Counted from the stretch's first letter, positions 49,036-59,083 are shown. The stretch is 64,000 nt of DNA from an uncultured Schlesneria sp. (GCA_903871875.1 CAIQIR010000068.1:1-64000), one strand, 5' to 3'. Notes: a model not told the origin generated them from the letters alone. A program made the numbers and translations.

Positions 49036-51261
49036 ATGTCGATGGCGATTCCAACCGATCAGATGCGATCGTCACAGCGGCCCGTTCCGCTGAAGGCGCG
49101 AAGCGATCTGGTGGTCAAGCGAATCGAGTTTCAAGGTGTTTCCCATTTTGTCATCAAAGATCCTGTCGGACTGACTTATCACCGTCTACGAGCCGATCAA
49201 TATCGCGTGCTGAGGATGCTGGATGGTCGGAAGAATCTCGAATCGATCCGTGATGATCTGGTGCGCGAGTTTCCAGCCGTCAGCCCCACCTTGACCGACA
49301 CTCAGATGCTGGTTGCGGACCTGCATCAAAAGGGGCTGGCATACAGCATCCGTCCGGGTCAGGCCGCTGCCCGAATTGAACAAAAGCGAAAGAAGCGGCG
49401 ACAGAAGATCATGGGCGTGCTGACCAACATTCTGTCACTGCGCCTTCCCGGCTGGGATCCGGATTCGCTCTTAGGCGCGATGGTGCCCTGGACCCGGTGG
49501 ATCTACCATCCGATCACGGCCGCTATCGCAATCATTTTCGTTTCGTGTTCCTGGCTGTTGTTGGCCATTCAGTTTCGCGCCTTTCAGGCAGGATTGCCGG
49601 CGTTCAATCAATTCTTTGGCTGGCCTAACCTGATCTTTCTGTGGATGACCCTGGCCGGCTCAAAAATCATTCACGAGTTCGGCCACGGTCTGTCGTGCAA
49701 GATGTTTGGCAGTGAATGTCACGAGATGGGTGTCATGCTGCTGGTTGGCAGTCCCTGTTTGTATTGCGATGTCTCGGACTCGTGGATGCTGAAAAACAAA
49801 TGGTCGCGGATCCTAATCGGTGCTGCCGGGATGCTGATTGAAATCGTGTTGTCCGCGGTCGCCATTTTCTTATGGTGGATGACGTCGCCGGGCCTGTTCC
49901 ACTATCTGTGCTTGAATCTGTTTTTTGTCACGACGGTGACGACGGTCATTTTCAATGCCAATCCGTTGATGAAGCTCGACGGCTATTACATGCTAAGCGA
50001 CTTTCTTGAGATCCCCAATCTGCGTCAGAAAGCTGACAAACTGACGCGAGAATGGCTGTCTCACTTGTGCTTGGGAATCGAGCCTCGACACGATCCCTTT
50101 ATGCCCCAAACTAACCGGCACTGGTTTATCTTGTATGCCTTCGCCTCGAAGCTTTACAGTTGGTTCATCTTGTTCGGCATCCTGATGTTTCTTTACACCG
50201 TCTTGAAACCCTATGGTTTACAAAGCATCGGCCAATCACTGGCGGTTTTTTCCTTGTCAGGAATCGTGATACAAATGGTCGTAAATACCTATCAAGTCCT
50301 CGCCACGCCCCGCGAACATCCGATCCAAAAGTGGCGTCTGGGATTGACGGTGATCTTTTTAGGCGGCGTGATCGCCTGTTTGGGAACGATCGAAATTCCG
50401 TTCATTCAATGGGCGGCCTTCGTCATCGAACCGCGTGATGTGCGGCATGTCTTCACGAAAGTACCGGGCGAACTGATCGAACTCGATGTGAAGCCCGGTG
50501 ATCACGTCGAGGCGGGGCAGCGACTGGCTGTGCTACATGATCCGCGACTGGATGATCGGAAGCGGCAACTGGCGATGCAGGTCGAATTGAAAGAGAAGGA
50601 ATTGAATCATGCGTCGATCATGGACGATCGCGCCGAACGAGCGTTGGCCGAGGAGGGCCTGCATTCGGTGAATGAGCAGGTGAAAGAACTGAACGAGCAG
50701 ATGAAGAGTCTGGTTGTCCTGGCGCCGATCGCAGGAATCATCGTGGAACCGCCGCGAGAAGCCACACCCAAAATGCGCCAACTGAAAACGCATCTTGTGG
50801 GATGGACGGGAACGCCATTGGACAACAAGAACGCTGGCGCCTTTTTGACCGAACGGACAAAACTTCTCAGCATTGCGCCGACAAATACCATGCAGGCCCT
50901 GATGTTTCTTGATCAAGCGGATCGTCACGATGTGTCAGTCGGCTTGGAAGTGGGTTTAAAGTTCGATCATCTGCCGGATCGAATTTTCCGCGGTAAGATC
51001 TCGCAAATTGCCACGGCACATTCCGACTATGCTCCCGAAACGATGGCGGTCAAGCATGGTGGACTGCTCGCGACCACCTCCGATAGTGAAGGCAAAGAGC
51101 AGCTGCAAGAATCGGCCTATCAGGCGACGGTACTGCTGGAGGAATCACCGGAATTGCTCAGAACCAACCTTCGTGGCAACGCCCGATTCATGGCGGTCAA
51201 ACGGTCGGCATTTAGCTGGTTGTGGAGATATGTTCGCCGTACGTTCCATTTCAAAATGTGA
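49036..51261 (+). CDS. PqqD-like / M50 protease / HlyD fusion membrane protein
   Basis: 741 residues from the ATG at 49036; a longer frame from 48919 would run through a stem-loop. The first 100 residues resemble PqqD-like RiPP-recognition folds (VLRMLDGRKNLESIRDDLV). A multi-pass M50 protease region follows, with zinc motif HEFGH near 212 and the second motif NPLMKLDGYY near 309, all metal ligands intact. The C-terminal 250 residues hold an HlyD-like adaptor (GELIELDVKPGDHVEAG and a coiled coil). The combination suggests a membrane site-2 protease coupled to export of a peptide. The preceding HlyD gene is its probable partner. Substrate is unknown. Confidence 0.9.
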   Translation: MSMAIPTDQMRSSQRPVPLKARSDLVVKRIEFQGVSHFVIKDPVGLTYHRLRADQYRVLRMLDGRKNLESIRDDLVREFPAVSPTLTDTQMLVADLHQKGLAYSIRPGQAAARIEQKRKKRRQKIMGVLTNILSLRLPGWDPDSLLGAMVPWTRWIYHPITAAIAIIFVSCSWLLLAIQFRAFQAGLPAFNQFFGWPNLIFLWMTLAGSKIIHEFGHGLSCKMFGSECHEMGVMLLVGSPCLYCDVSDSWMLKNKWSRILIGAAGMLIEIVLSAVAIFLWWMTSPGLFHYLCLNLFFVTTVTTVIFNANPLMKLDGYYMLSDFLEIPNLRQKADKLTREWLSHLCLGIEPRHDPFMPQTNRHWFILYAFASKLYSWFILFGILMFLYTVLKPYGLQSIGQSLAVFSLSGIVIQMVVNTYQVLATPREHPIQKWRLGLTVIFLGGVIACLGTIEIPFIQWAAFVIEPRDVRHVFTKVPGELIELDVKPGDHVEAGQRLAVLHDPRLDDRKRQLAMQVELKEKELNHASIMDDRAERALAEEGLHSVNEQVKELNEQMKSLVVLAPIAGIIVEPPREATPKMRQLKTHLVGWTGTPLDNKNAGAFLTERTKLLSIAPTNTMQALMFLDQADRHDVSVGLEVGLKFDHLPDRIFRGKISQIATAHSDYAPETMAVKHGGLLATTSDSEGKEQLQESAYQATVLLEESPELLRTNLRGNARFMAVKRSAFSWLWRYVRRTFHFKM

Positions 51262-51270
51262 ACCGACGGA

Positions 51271-51846
51271 TCACTCTTTGAGTACGTTCTCAATTCGCGA
51301 GTCAGGAATCAACCACATCAGGGCGACGAAGATATACAACGCAAAAGCCAGCCAGGAACTCACGAACGATAGCGGAATCGCGGCGCCATAGATCACCAGT
51401 GACAGAATCCCTTTCACATCCAGGCCGATCGCTTTCGCTACCAGCGAGTCTTGACCGTGGTGAGCGACAAGTGCCCGTGCCAGGATCATGTAAGCAAATC
51501 CGGCCAGCAGCAAGACGGTGCCATAAAGTGCGACTGGCCAAGGCCGGAATTGATTTTTGCCCGTCCAGGCGGTGACGAAGGGGATCAGTGACAGCCAGAA
51601 CAGCAGATGCAGATTGGCCCAAAGAATGCGCCCGTTGACGTTCCGCGCGGCCTGCATCAGATGGTGATGATTGTTCCAGTAAATGCCGACGTAAACGAAG
51701 CTGAGTAGATAGCTGAGAAACACGGGCAAAAGCGGCAGCAGTGCTGTCGGCTCTGATCCGTGGGGTACTTTCAATTCGAGCACCATGATGGTGATGATGA
51801 TCGCGATGACGCCATCGCTGAATGCTTCCAGTCGCCCTTTGCTCAT
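51271..51846 (-). CDS. TMEM175-family (DUF1211) potassium channel-like protein
   Basis: 191 residues from the ATG at 51846. It begins with RLEAFSDGVIAIIITIMV, the FSD motif of TMEM175 channels, and continues through six hydrophobic segments. Bacterial TMEM175 proteins are potassium-conducting tetramers. A longer frame from 51921 begins with 25 unlike residues. It ends 9 bp from the convergent M50 gene. The adjacent UPF0126 channel-like gene, on the same strand, hints at a shared cation role. Confidence 0.9.
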   Translation of the reverse strand: MSKGRLEAFSDGVIAIIITIMVLELKVPHGSEPTALLPLLPVFLSYLLSFVYVGIYWNNHHHLMQAARNVNGRILWANLHLLFWLSLIPFVTAWTGKNQFRPWPVALYGTVLLLAGFAYMILARALVAHHGQDSLVAKAIGLDVKGILSLVIYGAAIPLSFVSSWLAFALYIFVALMWLIPDSRIENVLKE

Positions 51847-51965
51847 AGTGAGTTCTCGTTGGTCCTGTTTCGTTTTCCGTGAATTTGCCGAAATAGCGAC
51901 GATTCTTAAATTGGGTTTCACTGTTTCGGGCGACGAGTGTCAGGCGAGATTGCCGACGCGCGAAT

Positions 51966-52577
51966 TTATTTTGTCTGAAACAGGGGAAGTCGAATTTCCC
52001 ACAAGATTGCGGCAACTCGCAACAGCAGCGTTGTGGCAATGGCCAACCCCCACACCGTTGAGCTATCGATGTAAGGACTCAGCACGACAAAAACACTCGC
52101 ACCACAGATCGCGGCAGTTGCGTACAAGTAAATCTGATGCCGTAGAACAAATGGAATCTCGCCGGTCAAAACGTCGCGGACCATTCCGCCGACCACTCCG
52201 GTCATCACGCCCATTGCGACGGCCACGATCGGCGAGACGCCTCTCTCTAAAGCTTTGTGAACGCCCAAAGCGGTGAAAAGTGCCAAGGCACCGGCGTCGG
52301 CAAACAGCAGGAACTTGTAGGGCATTCTCCAGTAGCGAACTGCGACGAAAAGAACAATCGCTGCCGATGTCGCTGTCACGATGTAACTGGGATCTGTCAC
52401 CCAAAAGACCGGCCGGGCGTCGAGAATGACATCGCGTAAGGTCCCTCCTCCGAGCGCCGTGACTTGAGCCAGAACAACCACGCCAAAGAGATCGACTTGT
52501 TTGCCGCGTCCGGCAAGCGCTCCAGAGATCGCGGCGACCGCCGTCGCCAGATGTTCGACGACATACTGGATCGACAC
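51966..52577 (-). CDS. UPF0126/TRIC-like cation channel protein
   Basis: 203 residues with six to seven hydrophobic segments and two copies of the glycine-rich motif, GGGTLRDV and GGMVRDVLTGEIPF, as in the internally duplicated TRIC and YadS/YicG proteins. TRIC proteins form trimeric monovalent-cation channels. The start is a GTG at 52577 that overlaps the threonine dehydrogenase stop as TAGTG, predicting coupled translation. An ATG is not available nearby. The TMEM175-like gene follows on the same strand. Confidence 0.88.
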   Translation of the reverse strand: MSIQYVVEHLATAVAAISGALAGRGKQVDLFGVVVLAQVTALGGGTLRDVILDARPVFWVTDPSYIVTATSAAIVLFVAVRYWRMPYKFLLFADAGALALFTALGVHKALERGVSPIVAVAMGVMTGVVGGMVRDVLTGEIPFVLRHQIYLYATAAICGASVFVVLSPYIDSSTVWGLAIATTLLLRVAAILWEIRLPLFQTK

Positions 52578-53617
52578 TATTGTTCCTTCCAGTTCAGCAC
52601 GACCTTGCCGGACTGCCCCGACATCATCGCCTCGAACCCCTTTTCGAAATCAGCGTAATGAAAACGATGCGTGATCACGGGGCGGATATTCAATCCACTT
52701 TCCAGCATGACGGCCATTTTGTACCAGGTCTCGTACATCTCACGACCGTAGATCCCTTTGATGGTCAGCATGTTGAAAACAACGGTGTTCCAATCGATAG
52801 CGATCGGTTCGGCGGGAATGCCAAGCATGGCAATCTTGCCTCCATGCGCCATATTGGCCAGCATGTCGCGGAATGCCTGTGGATTACCCGACATTTCCAA
52901 TCCGACGTCGAACCCTTCCTTCATGCCCAGTTGCTTTTGCACATCAGCTAAATTGCCCGTCGACACGTTCAATGCGACTGTTGCCCCCAAGGTCCGCGCC
53001 AATTCCAGGCGATATTCGTTCACGTCAGTAATGACGACGTACCGCGCTCCCGCGTGTTTCACCACAGCTGCCGCCATGATGCCGATCGGTCCCGCTCCGG
53101 TAATCAATACGTCTTCACCCAGCACCGGGAACGACAGTGCCGTATGGACCGCATTGCCAAACGGATCGTAAATCGACGCCACGTCGCGATCGATGTCGTC
53201 GCGATGATGCCAGACGTTGGTCATCGGCAATGAAAGATATTCCGCGAACGCTCCTGGACGATTGACGCCGACACCCTTGGTGTCTTTACACAGGTGGCGA
53301 CGTCCCGCGAGACAATTTCGACAGCGACCACAGACGACATGCCCTTCGCCGCTAACAACCTCGCCGGGGTGAAAATCAGTGACGTTTGAACCGACTTCGA
53401 CAATCTCGCCAACGAACTCGTGCCCCACAACCATAGGGACTGGAATCGTCTTTTGAGCCCAGGCGTCCCATTTGTAGATGTGCACGTCAGTCCCGCAGAT
53501 GCCTGTGCGGTCAACGCGAATCAGCACATCGTTGATACCAATCGTCGGCAGAGGAACGTCCCGCAAAGTCAGTCCACGAGCAGGTTCCGATTTGACCAGG
53601 GCTTTCATCGTTTTCAT
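52577..53617 (-). CDS. tdh: L-threonine 3-dehydrogenase (zinc-dependent)
   Basis: 346 residues. It oxidises L-threonine to 2-amino-3-ketobutyrate with NAD. The catalytic zinc site includes [10 protein letters not shown] and [12 protein letters not shown], a structural zinc has CGRCRNC and a later cysteine, and the NAD motif is [11 protein letters not shown]. The family signature of Tdh ([12 protein letters not shown]) is present, as distinct from general alcohol dehydrogenases. Usual partner kbl is not adjacent, so glycine production cannot be inferred from context. AGAGG lies 6 nt ahead of the ATG. The UPF0126 gene is coupled downstream. Confidence 0.93.
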   Translation of the reverse strand: MKTMKALVKSEPARGLTLRDVPLPTIGINDVLIRVDRTGICGTDVHIYKWDAWAQKTIPVPMVVGHEFVGEIVEVGSNVTDFHPGEVVSGEGHVVCGRCRNCLAGRRHLCKDTKGVGVNRPGAFAEYLSLPMTNVWHHRDDIDRDVASIYDPFGNAVHTALSFPVLGEDVLITGAGPIGIMAAAVVKHAGARYVVITDVNEYRLELARTLGATVALNVSTGNLADVQKQLGMKEGFDVGLEMSGNPQAFRDMLANMAHGGKIAMLGIPAEPIAIDWNTVVFNMLTIKGIYGREMYETWYKMAVMLESGLNIRPVITHRFHYADFEKGFEAMMSGQSGKVVLNWKEQ

Positions 53618-54009
53618 GTCTGCCTCTTTAAATCAACGACAGGGAAAAACTCGTTATTCTTCAAACAATCAGGGAAAAAGGTCATTTCGAAGCCCGTCAT
53701 AGCATCGAAGTGGCCAATTGTCACTGCCTCGTCGGACAAATCAAACTTTGCTTGATCGAATGCCAGTCAGCAGGAGATTGTCGTCTTCGCGATTCGAGGA
53801 AAATCGGGCTTTCGGGGGGGGCGACTTCCGCATTAGCGTGGCAAATTGATGACCTGATTGCTTCGCCGCATTTCACAAGAAATAGGCGGTTGTGTCGTAA
53901 GTGGTTCGAAGTGTGGCGAGATGTTGGCGAGCGTCGGCACCAATCCTTGGTTAGAATGAATTGGTCTTCGCTTCACACGAGTTTGTTTGAATGGAATCAG
54001 GGGCCGGGA
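53618..54009. other. Intergenic region before the second DUF1549/1553 gene
   Basis: It separates the divergent tdh and DUF1549/1553 genes. An open frame continues in phase with the latter, but its product before residue 100 is unlike the family and lacks a signal peptide, so I treat the region as non-coding. No repeat or clear promoter stands out. Confidence 0.4.
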
Positions 54010-56376
54010 ATGTCCGACGGGGTCAGGATCACTTGCTCGCTAGTCATTCTGTTGGCCGTCGGTTCCCCCGTGTGGGCGGATCACCGCATCATCGAATTTG
54101 ATCGCGATGTCAGACCGATTCTTTCGTCGCATTGTTATCAATGTCATGGGCCGGATCAGAAGAATCGGCAGGCGGAATTGAGATTGGATCTTCAAGCGGA
54201 TCTCTTCGGTTCGCTCAAAAATCACACGACTGTTGTCGTGCCCGGCGAAACGGCACGAAGCGAACTTTATCGACGCATCTCGACGACAGTCGAGTCCGAA
54301 CAGATGCCGCCGCCGAGTGTAGGTAAACCCCTGACCGCCGTCCAAATCGAGACGGTAAAGCGTTGGATCGAACAGGGGGCGGTTTGGAGCGGGCAATGGT
54401 CCTACGAACCACTCAGACGTCCGCCAATCCCGCATGTCGATTTCAGTTTGGGTGAGAATCCGATCGATTTGTTTGTCGCCGAGCAATGGCAGGCGGTCGG
54501 GGTCACTCCGGTGGAACTCGCCGATGCGACGACGTTAATGCGCCGGTTGAGTTTCGATTTGACCGGGCTTCCACTCGACAAGGAAGTCGCTGAAGCCGGG
54601 GCGTTCAATGCGGACTCGTATTCGGTACAAGTTGAGCGTCTGTTGGCCGCGCCGCAGTACGGAGAACGCATGGCCGTGTATTGGCTTGATCTCGTCCGAT
54701 ATGCCGATTCGTGTGGCTATCACAGCGACGTTGAACAACAGGTGTGGCCGTATCGTGATTATGTCATTCTTGCTTTCAATGAAAACCTGCCATTTGATCA
54801 ATTTACACGAGAGCAATTGGCTGGCGACTTACTGCCAGAGCCGACTTTCGCCCAAAGGGTTGCGACGGGGTTCAATCGTCTGAGCAAGGCCACTGAGGAG
54901 GGAGGAGCTCAGGAACAAGAATATCTGGCCAAGGCATTCTCCGACCGAGTCCGGACCGTGTCAGGCACATGGCTGGCCGCGACCCTCGGTTGCGCCGAAT
55001 GTCATGATCACAAATATGATCCGCTGACCACTCGCGACTTTTACAGCCTGGGTGCGTTCTTTGCCGACATCAAGGAGCAAGGTGTCTATTCCGGTGGTGG
55101 AAGCCATGCTCCCGAATTGTCGCTGCCCACTTCCACTCAAGCCTTGGAACTGGAAAGTCTCCAGCGCGAACTGGCGGAGGTACGAGATCGTCTGCAGCCG
55201 GCGATGTCGACCGGCCTGTCTGCAACAGATGAAATCAAAGCAGAGATCAAACAACTTGATGATCAACGAAAAATGTTAGAAAGTCGAATCCCTCGAACAT
55301 TGGTGACGGTCTCCGTGGCCCCTCGCGAGATCCGCGTCTTGCCACGTGGAGATTGGCAGAGTCGAGAGGGAGCAATCGTTGAGCCGGCCGTCCCTGCCGT
55401 CTTTGCACCGTGGCCAGCCGCGGGACGGCGATTGACGCGATTGGATTTGGCGAATTGGCTTGTGCATCGCGACAATCCGCTCACTTCACGCGTCTTCGTC
55501 AATCGATTGTGGAAGCTGTTTTTTGGAACAGGGCTGGCGAAAACCCTCGATGATCTGGGCGCGCAGGGCGAAGCTCCGGTCAATCGAGAACTGTTGGATT
55601 GGTTGGCCGTCGAATTCATCGACAGCGGTTGGGACGTGAAACACGTGGTGCGGCTGATCGTCACCAGTCGCGTTTATCGGCTCAGTTCCATTCCCAGCCT
55701 GGAATTGGCGCAAAGAGATCCACAGAACCGTCTTTTCGCACGGCAATCGCGCTGGCGATTAGAGGCCGAGTTTCTACGCGATAACGCGCTCAGGGTGAGT
55801 GGCCTGTTGGTCGAACGAATCGGCGGACCGAGCGTCAGGCCCTATCAGCCCGAAGGGTATTGGGAGTTTCTGAACTTTCCCACGCGCAGCTGGCAGGCGT
55901 CGATGGGTGCTGATCAGTATCGACGCGGGCTGTACACGCATTGGCAACGAACATTTTTGCATCCCGCGCTGTTGGCTTTCGATGCACCCACCCGCGAAGA
56001 GTGCACCGCCGTGCGTACTGCCTCAAACACTCCGAAATCGGCGCTCGCCCTGCTCAATGATCCCAGTCTTGTTGAAGCGGCTCGCGTTTTCGGTGCACGG
56101 ATTTTGCGAGAGGGAGGTGACACCGACTCGGCGCGATTGACTTGGGGCTGGCGGACGGCATTGTCTCGTTCGCCCGATGCTCATGAACTCAAAACGTTGT
56201 TGACGCTGCTCGCAGCTCACCGCGCCGATGGCCAAACGGCCTCGCGTTTGCATGCGGAGGATACGGTGGCGACATCGGGGCACGAACAAATCTCTCAAGT
56301 CGATGGTGATTTGGCGGCGTGGCTGGCCGTGGCCCGGACCCTGCTGAATCTCCACGAATTCACGACAAGGAACTGA
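54010..56376 (+). CDS. DUF1549/DUF1553 protein with N-terminal cytochrome c domain (PSCyt1)
   Basis: 788 residues from the ATG at 54010, which opens a signal peptide (ITCSLVILLAVGSPVWADH). The planctomycete cytochrome domain has CYQCHGPD, a single haem-binding CxxCH. DUF1549 follows with TTLMRRLSFDLTGLP and a second CxxCH-like AECHDHKYDPL, then DUF1553 with VNRLWKLFFGTGL and the C-terminal helical end. It may be a periplasmic electron-transfer or substrate-processing protein. The DUF1501 partner starts 4 bp later. It is the long form, whereas the copy at 30652 lacks the cytochrome domain. Confidence 0.93.
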   Translation: MSDGVRITCSLVILLAVGSPVWADHRIIEFDRDVRPILSSHCYQCHGPDQKNRQAELRLDLQADLFGSLKNHTTVVVPGETARSELYRRISTTVESEQMPPPSVGKPLTAVQIETVKRWIEQGAVWSGQWSYEPLRRPPIPHVDFSLGENPIDLFVAEQWQAVGVTPVELADATTLMRRLSFDLTGLPLDKEVAEAGAFNADSYSVQVERLLAAPQYGERMAVYWLDLVRYADSCGYHSDVEQQVWPYRDYVILAFNENLPFDQFTREQLAGDLLPEPTFAQRVATGFNRLSKATEEGGAQEQEYLAKAFSDRVRTVSGTWLAATLGCAECHDHKYDPLTTRDFYSLGAFFADIKEQGVYSGGGSHAPELSLPTSTQALELESLQRELAEVRDRLQPAMSTGLSATDEIKAEIKQLDDQRKMLESRIPRTLVTVSVAPREIRVLPRGDWQSREGAIVEPAVPAVFAPWPAAGRRLTRLDLANWLVHRDNPLTSRVFVNRLWKLFFGTGLAKTLDDLGAQGEAPVNRELLDWLAVEFIDSGWDVKHVVRLIVTSRVYRLSSIPSLELAQRDPQNRLFARQSRWRLEAEFLRDNALRVSGLLVERIGGPSVRPYQPEGYWEFLNFPTRSWQASMGADQYRRGLYTHWQRTFLHPALLAFDAPTREECTAVRTASNTPKSALALLNDPSLVEAARVFGARILREGGDTDSARLTWGWRTALSRSPDAHELKTLLTLLAAHRADGQTASRLHAEDTVATSGHEQISQVDGDLAAWLAVARTLLNLHEFTTRN

Positions 56377-56380
56377 ATCG

Positions 56381-57820
56381 ATGCAGCTCGCCGAACAGAA
56401 GACAATGGAGTGCCAGCGCCGAACGTTTCTGGGACGCGCGTCGCTTGGGATCGGTGCGATGTCGTTCGGTGCTCTCTGCCACTCAACCGTGATCGCGAAA
56501 GCTCCTGAGGGGAGGGCCGTCGAGTCTGTCCTGCCGCATTTTCCGGCCCGGGCCAACCGAGTGATCTTTCTGTGCATGGCGGGCGGTCCGTCGCACCTCG
56601 AAACGTTCGATTACAAGCCAAAACTGGTGGATTTACACGGACAGCCGATGCCGGAATCGGTCACGCAGGGGCAACCCATCGCTCAATTGCAGGGGCAAAA
56701 GCTGGCGTGTCAGGCACCCCTGTTTCAGTTTCGGCGTTGGGGCCAATCCGGTCAGGAAATCAGCGAAATCCTGCCGCACATCGGCTCGATTGCCGACGAG
56801 ATCTGCATCATCCGTTCGCTGCACACCGACCAGATCAATCACGACCCCGCGCATACGGTGATGAACACAGGGACATCGATTTCGGGACGCCCCAGCATGG
56901 GGGCTTGGGCAACTTATGGATTGGGAAGTGAATGTGCCGATTTGCCGGGATTTGTCGTCCTGACGAGCACAAGCCTGGACGGTCGCAGTCCTCAACCAAT
57001 TGCTGCGCGGCAATGGCACAGCGGGTTTCTGCCAAGTCGCTTTCAAGGAGTCGCCTTCGCGTCGAAGGGAGATCCCGTTCATTACCTTGGCAATCCTCCT
57101 GGCGTCAATCGAGACCAGCAACGCCGGCTGGTGGAGACCATCGGCAATCTGGATCGGTATCGTAATTACGAGGTGGTTGATCCGGAAGTTGACGCGCGGA
57201 TCGCCCAATACGAGATGGCGTTTCGAATGCAGACCAGCGTTCCGGAATTACGTGATATTTCCCAGGAGCCACAGCATGTGCGGGAATTATATGGGATCAA
57301 AGAGGCGGACGGATCGTTTGCTTACAATTGTCTCTTAGCTCGTCGTTTGGCGGAACGAGGTGTCCGCTTCATCCAACTTTATCACCGCGATTGGGATCAT
57401 CACAATGACCTGGTGAAGTTCATGCGCATCTCGGCTCGCGATTGCGATCAAGCAACGGCAGCACTCGTCAAAGATTTGAAGCGGCTGGGAATGCTCGACG
57501 ACACATTAATCGTTTGGGGCGGCGAATTCGGCCGCACTCCGATGGCTCAATCAAACAAAGGAAACATCGGCCGAGATCACCATATGCGCGGCTTCAGCAT
57601 GTGGATGTGCGGAGGGGGAATCAAACCAGGAATGACACATGGAGCGACCGATGAATTCGGCTATCACGCCAGTATCGATCCGGTGCATGTGCACGATCTT
57701 CACGCCACAATGCTGCACCTTATGGGTATCGATCACAAGCGATTGACATATCCCTATCAGGGGCGAGATTTCCGGTTGACGGACGTCGCCGGAAACGTCG
57801 TTCAGCAGATCCTGGCTTGA
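56381..57820 (+). CDS. DUF1501 protein
   Basis: 479 residues. A Tat signal (CQRRTFLGRASLGIGAMSFG) precedes the DUF1501 domain with GGPSHLETFDYKP, GEFGRTPMAQSNKG and GRDHHMRGFS, and the final segment HLMGIDHKRLTYPYQGRDFR (read in parts). It begins 4 nt after the cytochrome/DUF1549 gene with AGGA just before the ATG, so they are one operon. The paired gene order matches the locus at 30652-33694. Activity is unproven. Confidence 0.95.
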   Translation: MQLAEQKTMECQRRTFLGRASLGIGAMSFGALCHSTVIAKAPEGRAVESVLPHFPARANRVIFLCMAGGPSHLETFDYKPKLVDLHGQPMPESVTQGQPIAQLQGQKLACQAPLFQFRRWGQSGQEISEILPHIGSIADEICIIRSLHTDQINHDPAHTVMNTGTSISGRPSMGAWATYGLGSECADLPGFVVLTSTSLDGRSPQPIAARQWHSGFLPSRFQGVAFASKGDPVHYLGNPPGVNRDQQRRLVETIGNLDRYRNYEVVDPEVDARIAQYEMAFRMQTSVPELRDISQEPQHVRELYGIKEADGSFAYNCLLARRLAERGVRFIQLYHRDWDHHNDLVKFMRISARDCDQATAALVKDLKRLGMLDDTLIVWGGEFGRTPMAQSNKGNIGRDHHMRGFSMWMCGGGIKPGMTHGATDEFGYHASIDPVHVHDLHATMLHLMGIDHKRLTYPYQGRDFRLTDVAGNVVQQILA

Positions 57821-58147
57821 GCAATTCGCGAGACATCACGATGCCCCGCAGTTTCGGGATATTTCGTGTGAAAATGCAGATCTGGATTGAACGGGCGGCA
57901 TCGCAAGGACTTGGTCCATCTCGTGCTTGAACTGGTGGCATAGGACTTCCTCGCGAGCCCTTTTTTCATTTCATGAACGACAAATCTGCAGGAGAGTCTT
58001 GCACATCGACCTCGCCTGAAGTTGAATCAACCAAATCCGCGATGCCGCCGCGACCGGACCGAATTGGGGAATGCCTCCTCAAACTGCTCGTGTGGAGTGC
58101 CGAGTTGGAGTGTCGACAGCGGAGACAGAAAGGCCCCGATTTCATCA
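57821..58147. other. Intergenic region
   Basis: Between two plus-strand genes. An earlier in-frame ATG at 58022 would add 42 residues unlike any aminotransferase start, so I exclude them. No clear repeat, promoter or RNA gene is visible. Confidence 0.4.
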
Positions 58148-59083
58148 ATGACCGAGCCTATTGCTTACCTGAACGGCCAGTTTGTCCCCATCTCGCAGGC
58201 GGCGTTGTCTGTATTCGATTCAGGTGTCGTCTCGGGAGCCTCCGTTACCGAGATGGTGAGAACGTTTCGACATGTGCCGTTTCGCCTGAAAGAACATTTG
58301 GTTCGACTGAAGCACTCGCTCGATGTCCTGAAAATCAATCCGAGTCTGACTTCCGACGAAATCAACGCTCTTTGCCAGCAGGTGATTGCGAAGAATGTGT
58401 CGCTCATTCCGCCGGACCATGATCTGGGGCTGATCGTCTTTGTGACCACCGGACAGAATCTGACCTATCTCGGACGAGCTGGGGCGAAGATCGCGAAAAC
58501 ACCTTCCGTGTGCGTTCATACGTTTCCACTTCCGTTCGAATTGTGGGCAGACAAATACGACACGGGCTTGCATCTGGTGACGACGTCCGTGAGAAGCGTT
58601 CCCAATGATGTCATCGATTCGAGTGTGAAACATCGCAGTCGACTTCACTGGCATTTGGCGGAACTGGAAGCCAAACAGATCGATCCGGTTGCCATGGCAC
58701 TGTTGCTCGATCAGGAAGGTTGCGTGACGGAAACAGGCACTGGCAATCTTTGTGTCGTCGAAGGGGAAACCATTCTGACGCCTGAACGACATGTCTTGAA
58801 GGGCGTCAGCCGCGATGTCGTGGCGGAACTGGCGGCGTCACTCGGTTTGGTCTTTGGTCACACTCGGCTGACCGAAGAGGATCTTTCTCGCGCGAATGAG
58901 GCATTTCTCACGTCAACACCTCATTGTTTGCAGCCCGTCACTCGATTCAATCAGCAATCGATTGGAAACGGCAAACCAGGACCTGTTTTCCAACGATTAA
59001 TCTCCGCGTGGAGCAAACTGGTTGGCGTCGATATCGTCGAACAGATGCGTCAGGGGGCGAAAACCCGCTGCCCGGAAGCTTGA
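58148..59083 (+). CDS. Class IV PLP-dependent aminotransferase
   Basis: 311 residues from the ATG at 58148, where the class IV fold begins (IAYLNGQFVPISQAALSVFD). The PLP-binding lysine is in SSVKHRSRLHWHL, and TETGTGNLCVV and LKGVSRDVVAELA form the C-terminal active-site segments. The family includes branched-chain and D-amino-acid aminotransferases and aminodeoxychorismate lyase. The sequence does not identify the substrate with certainty. It stops one base before the convergent response-regulator gene. Confidence 0.88.
   Translation: MTEPIAYLNGQFVPISQAALSVFDSGVVSGASVTEMVRTFRHVPFRLKEHLVRLKHSLDVLKINPSLTSDEINALCQQVIAKNVSLIPPDHDLGLIVFVTTGQNLTYLGRAGAKIAKTPSVCVHTFPLPFELWADKYDTGLHLVTTSVRSVPNDVIDSSVKHRSRLHWHLAELEAKQIDPVAMALLLDQEGCVTETGTGNLCVVEGETILTPERHVLKGVSRDVVAELAASLGLVFGHTRLTEEDLSRANEAFLTSTPHCLQPVTRFNQQSIGNGKPGPVFQRLISAWSKLVGVDIVEQMRQGAKTRCPEA

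Noticed and set aside
53710-54009. A 100-codon upstream extension of the second DUF1549/1553 gene
   Set aside because: The signal peptide begins at 54010, and the upstream residues are unlike the family.
58220-58792. A 190-codon minus-strand frame opposite the aminotransferase
   Set aside because: It sits inside the aminotransferase gene and has no ribosome-binding site or recognisable protein features.
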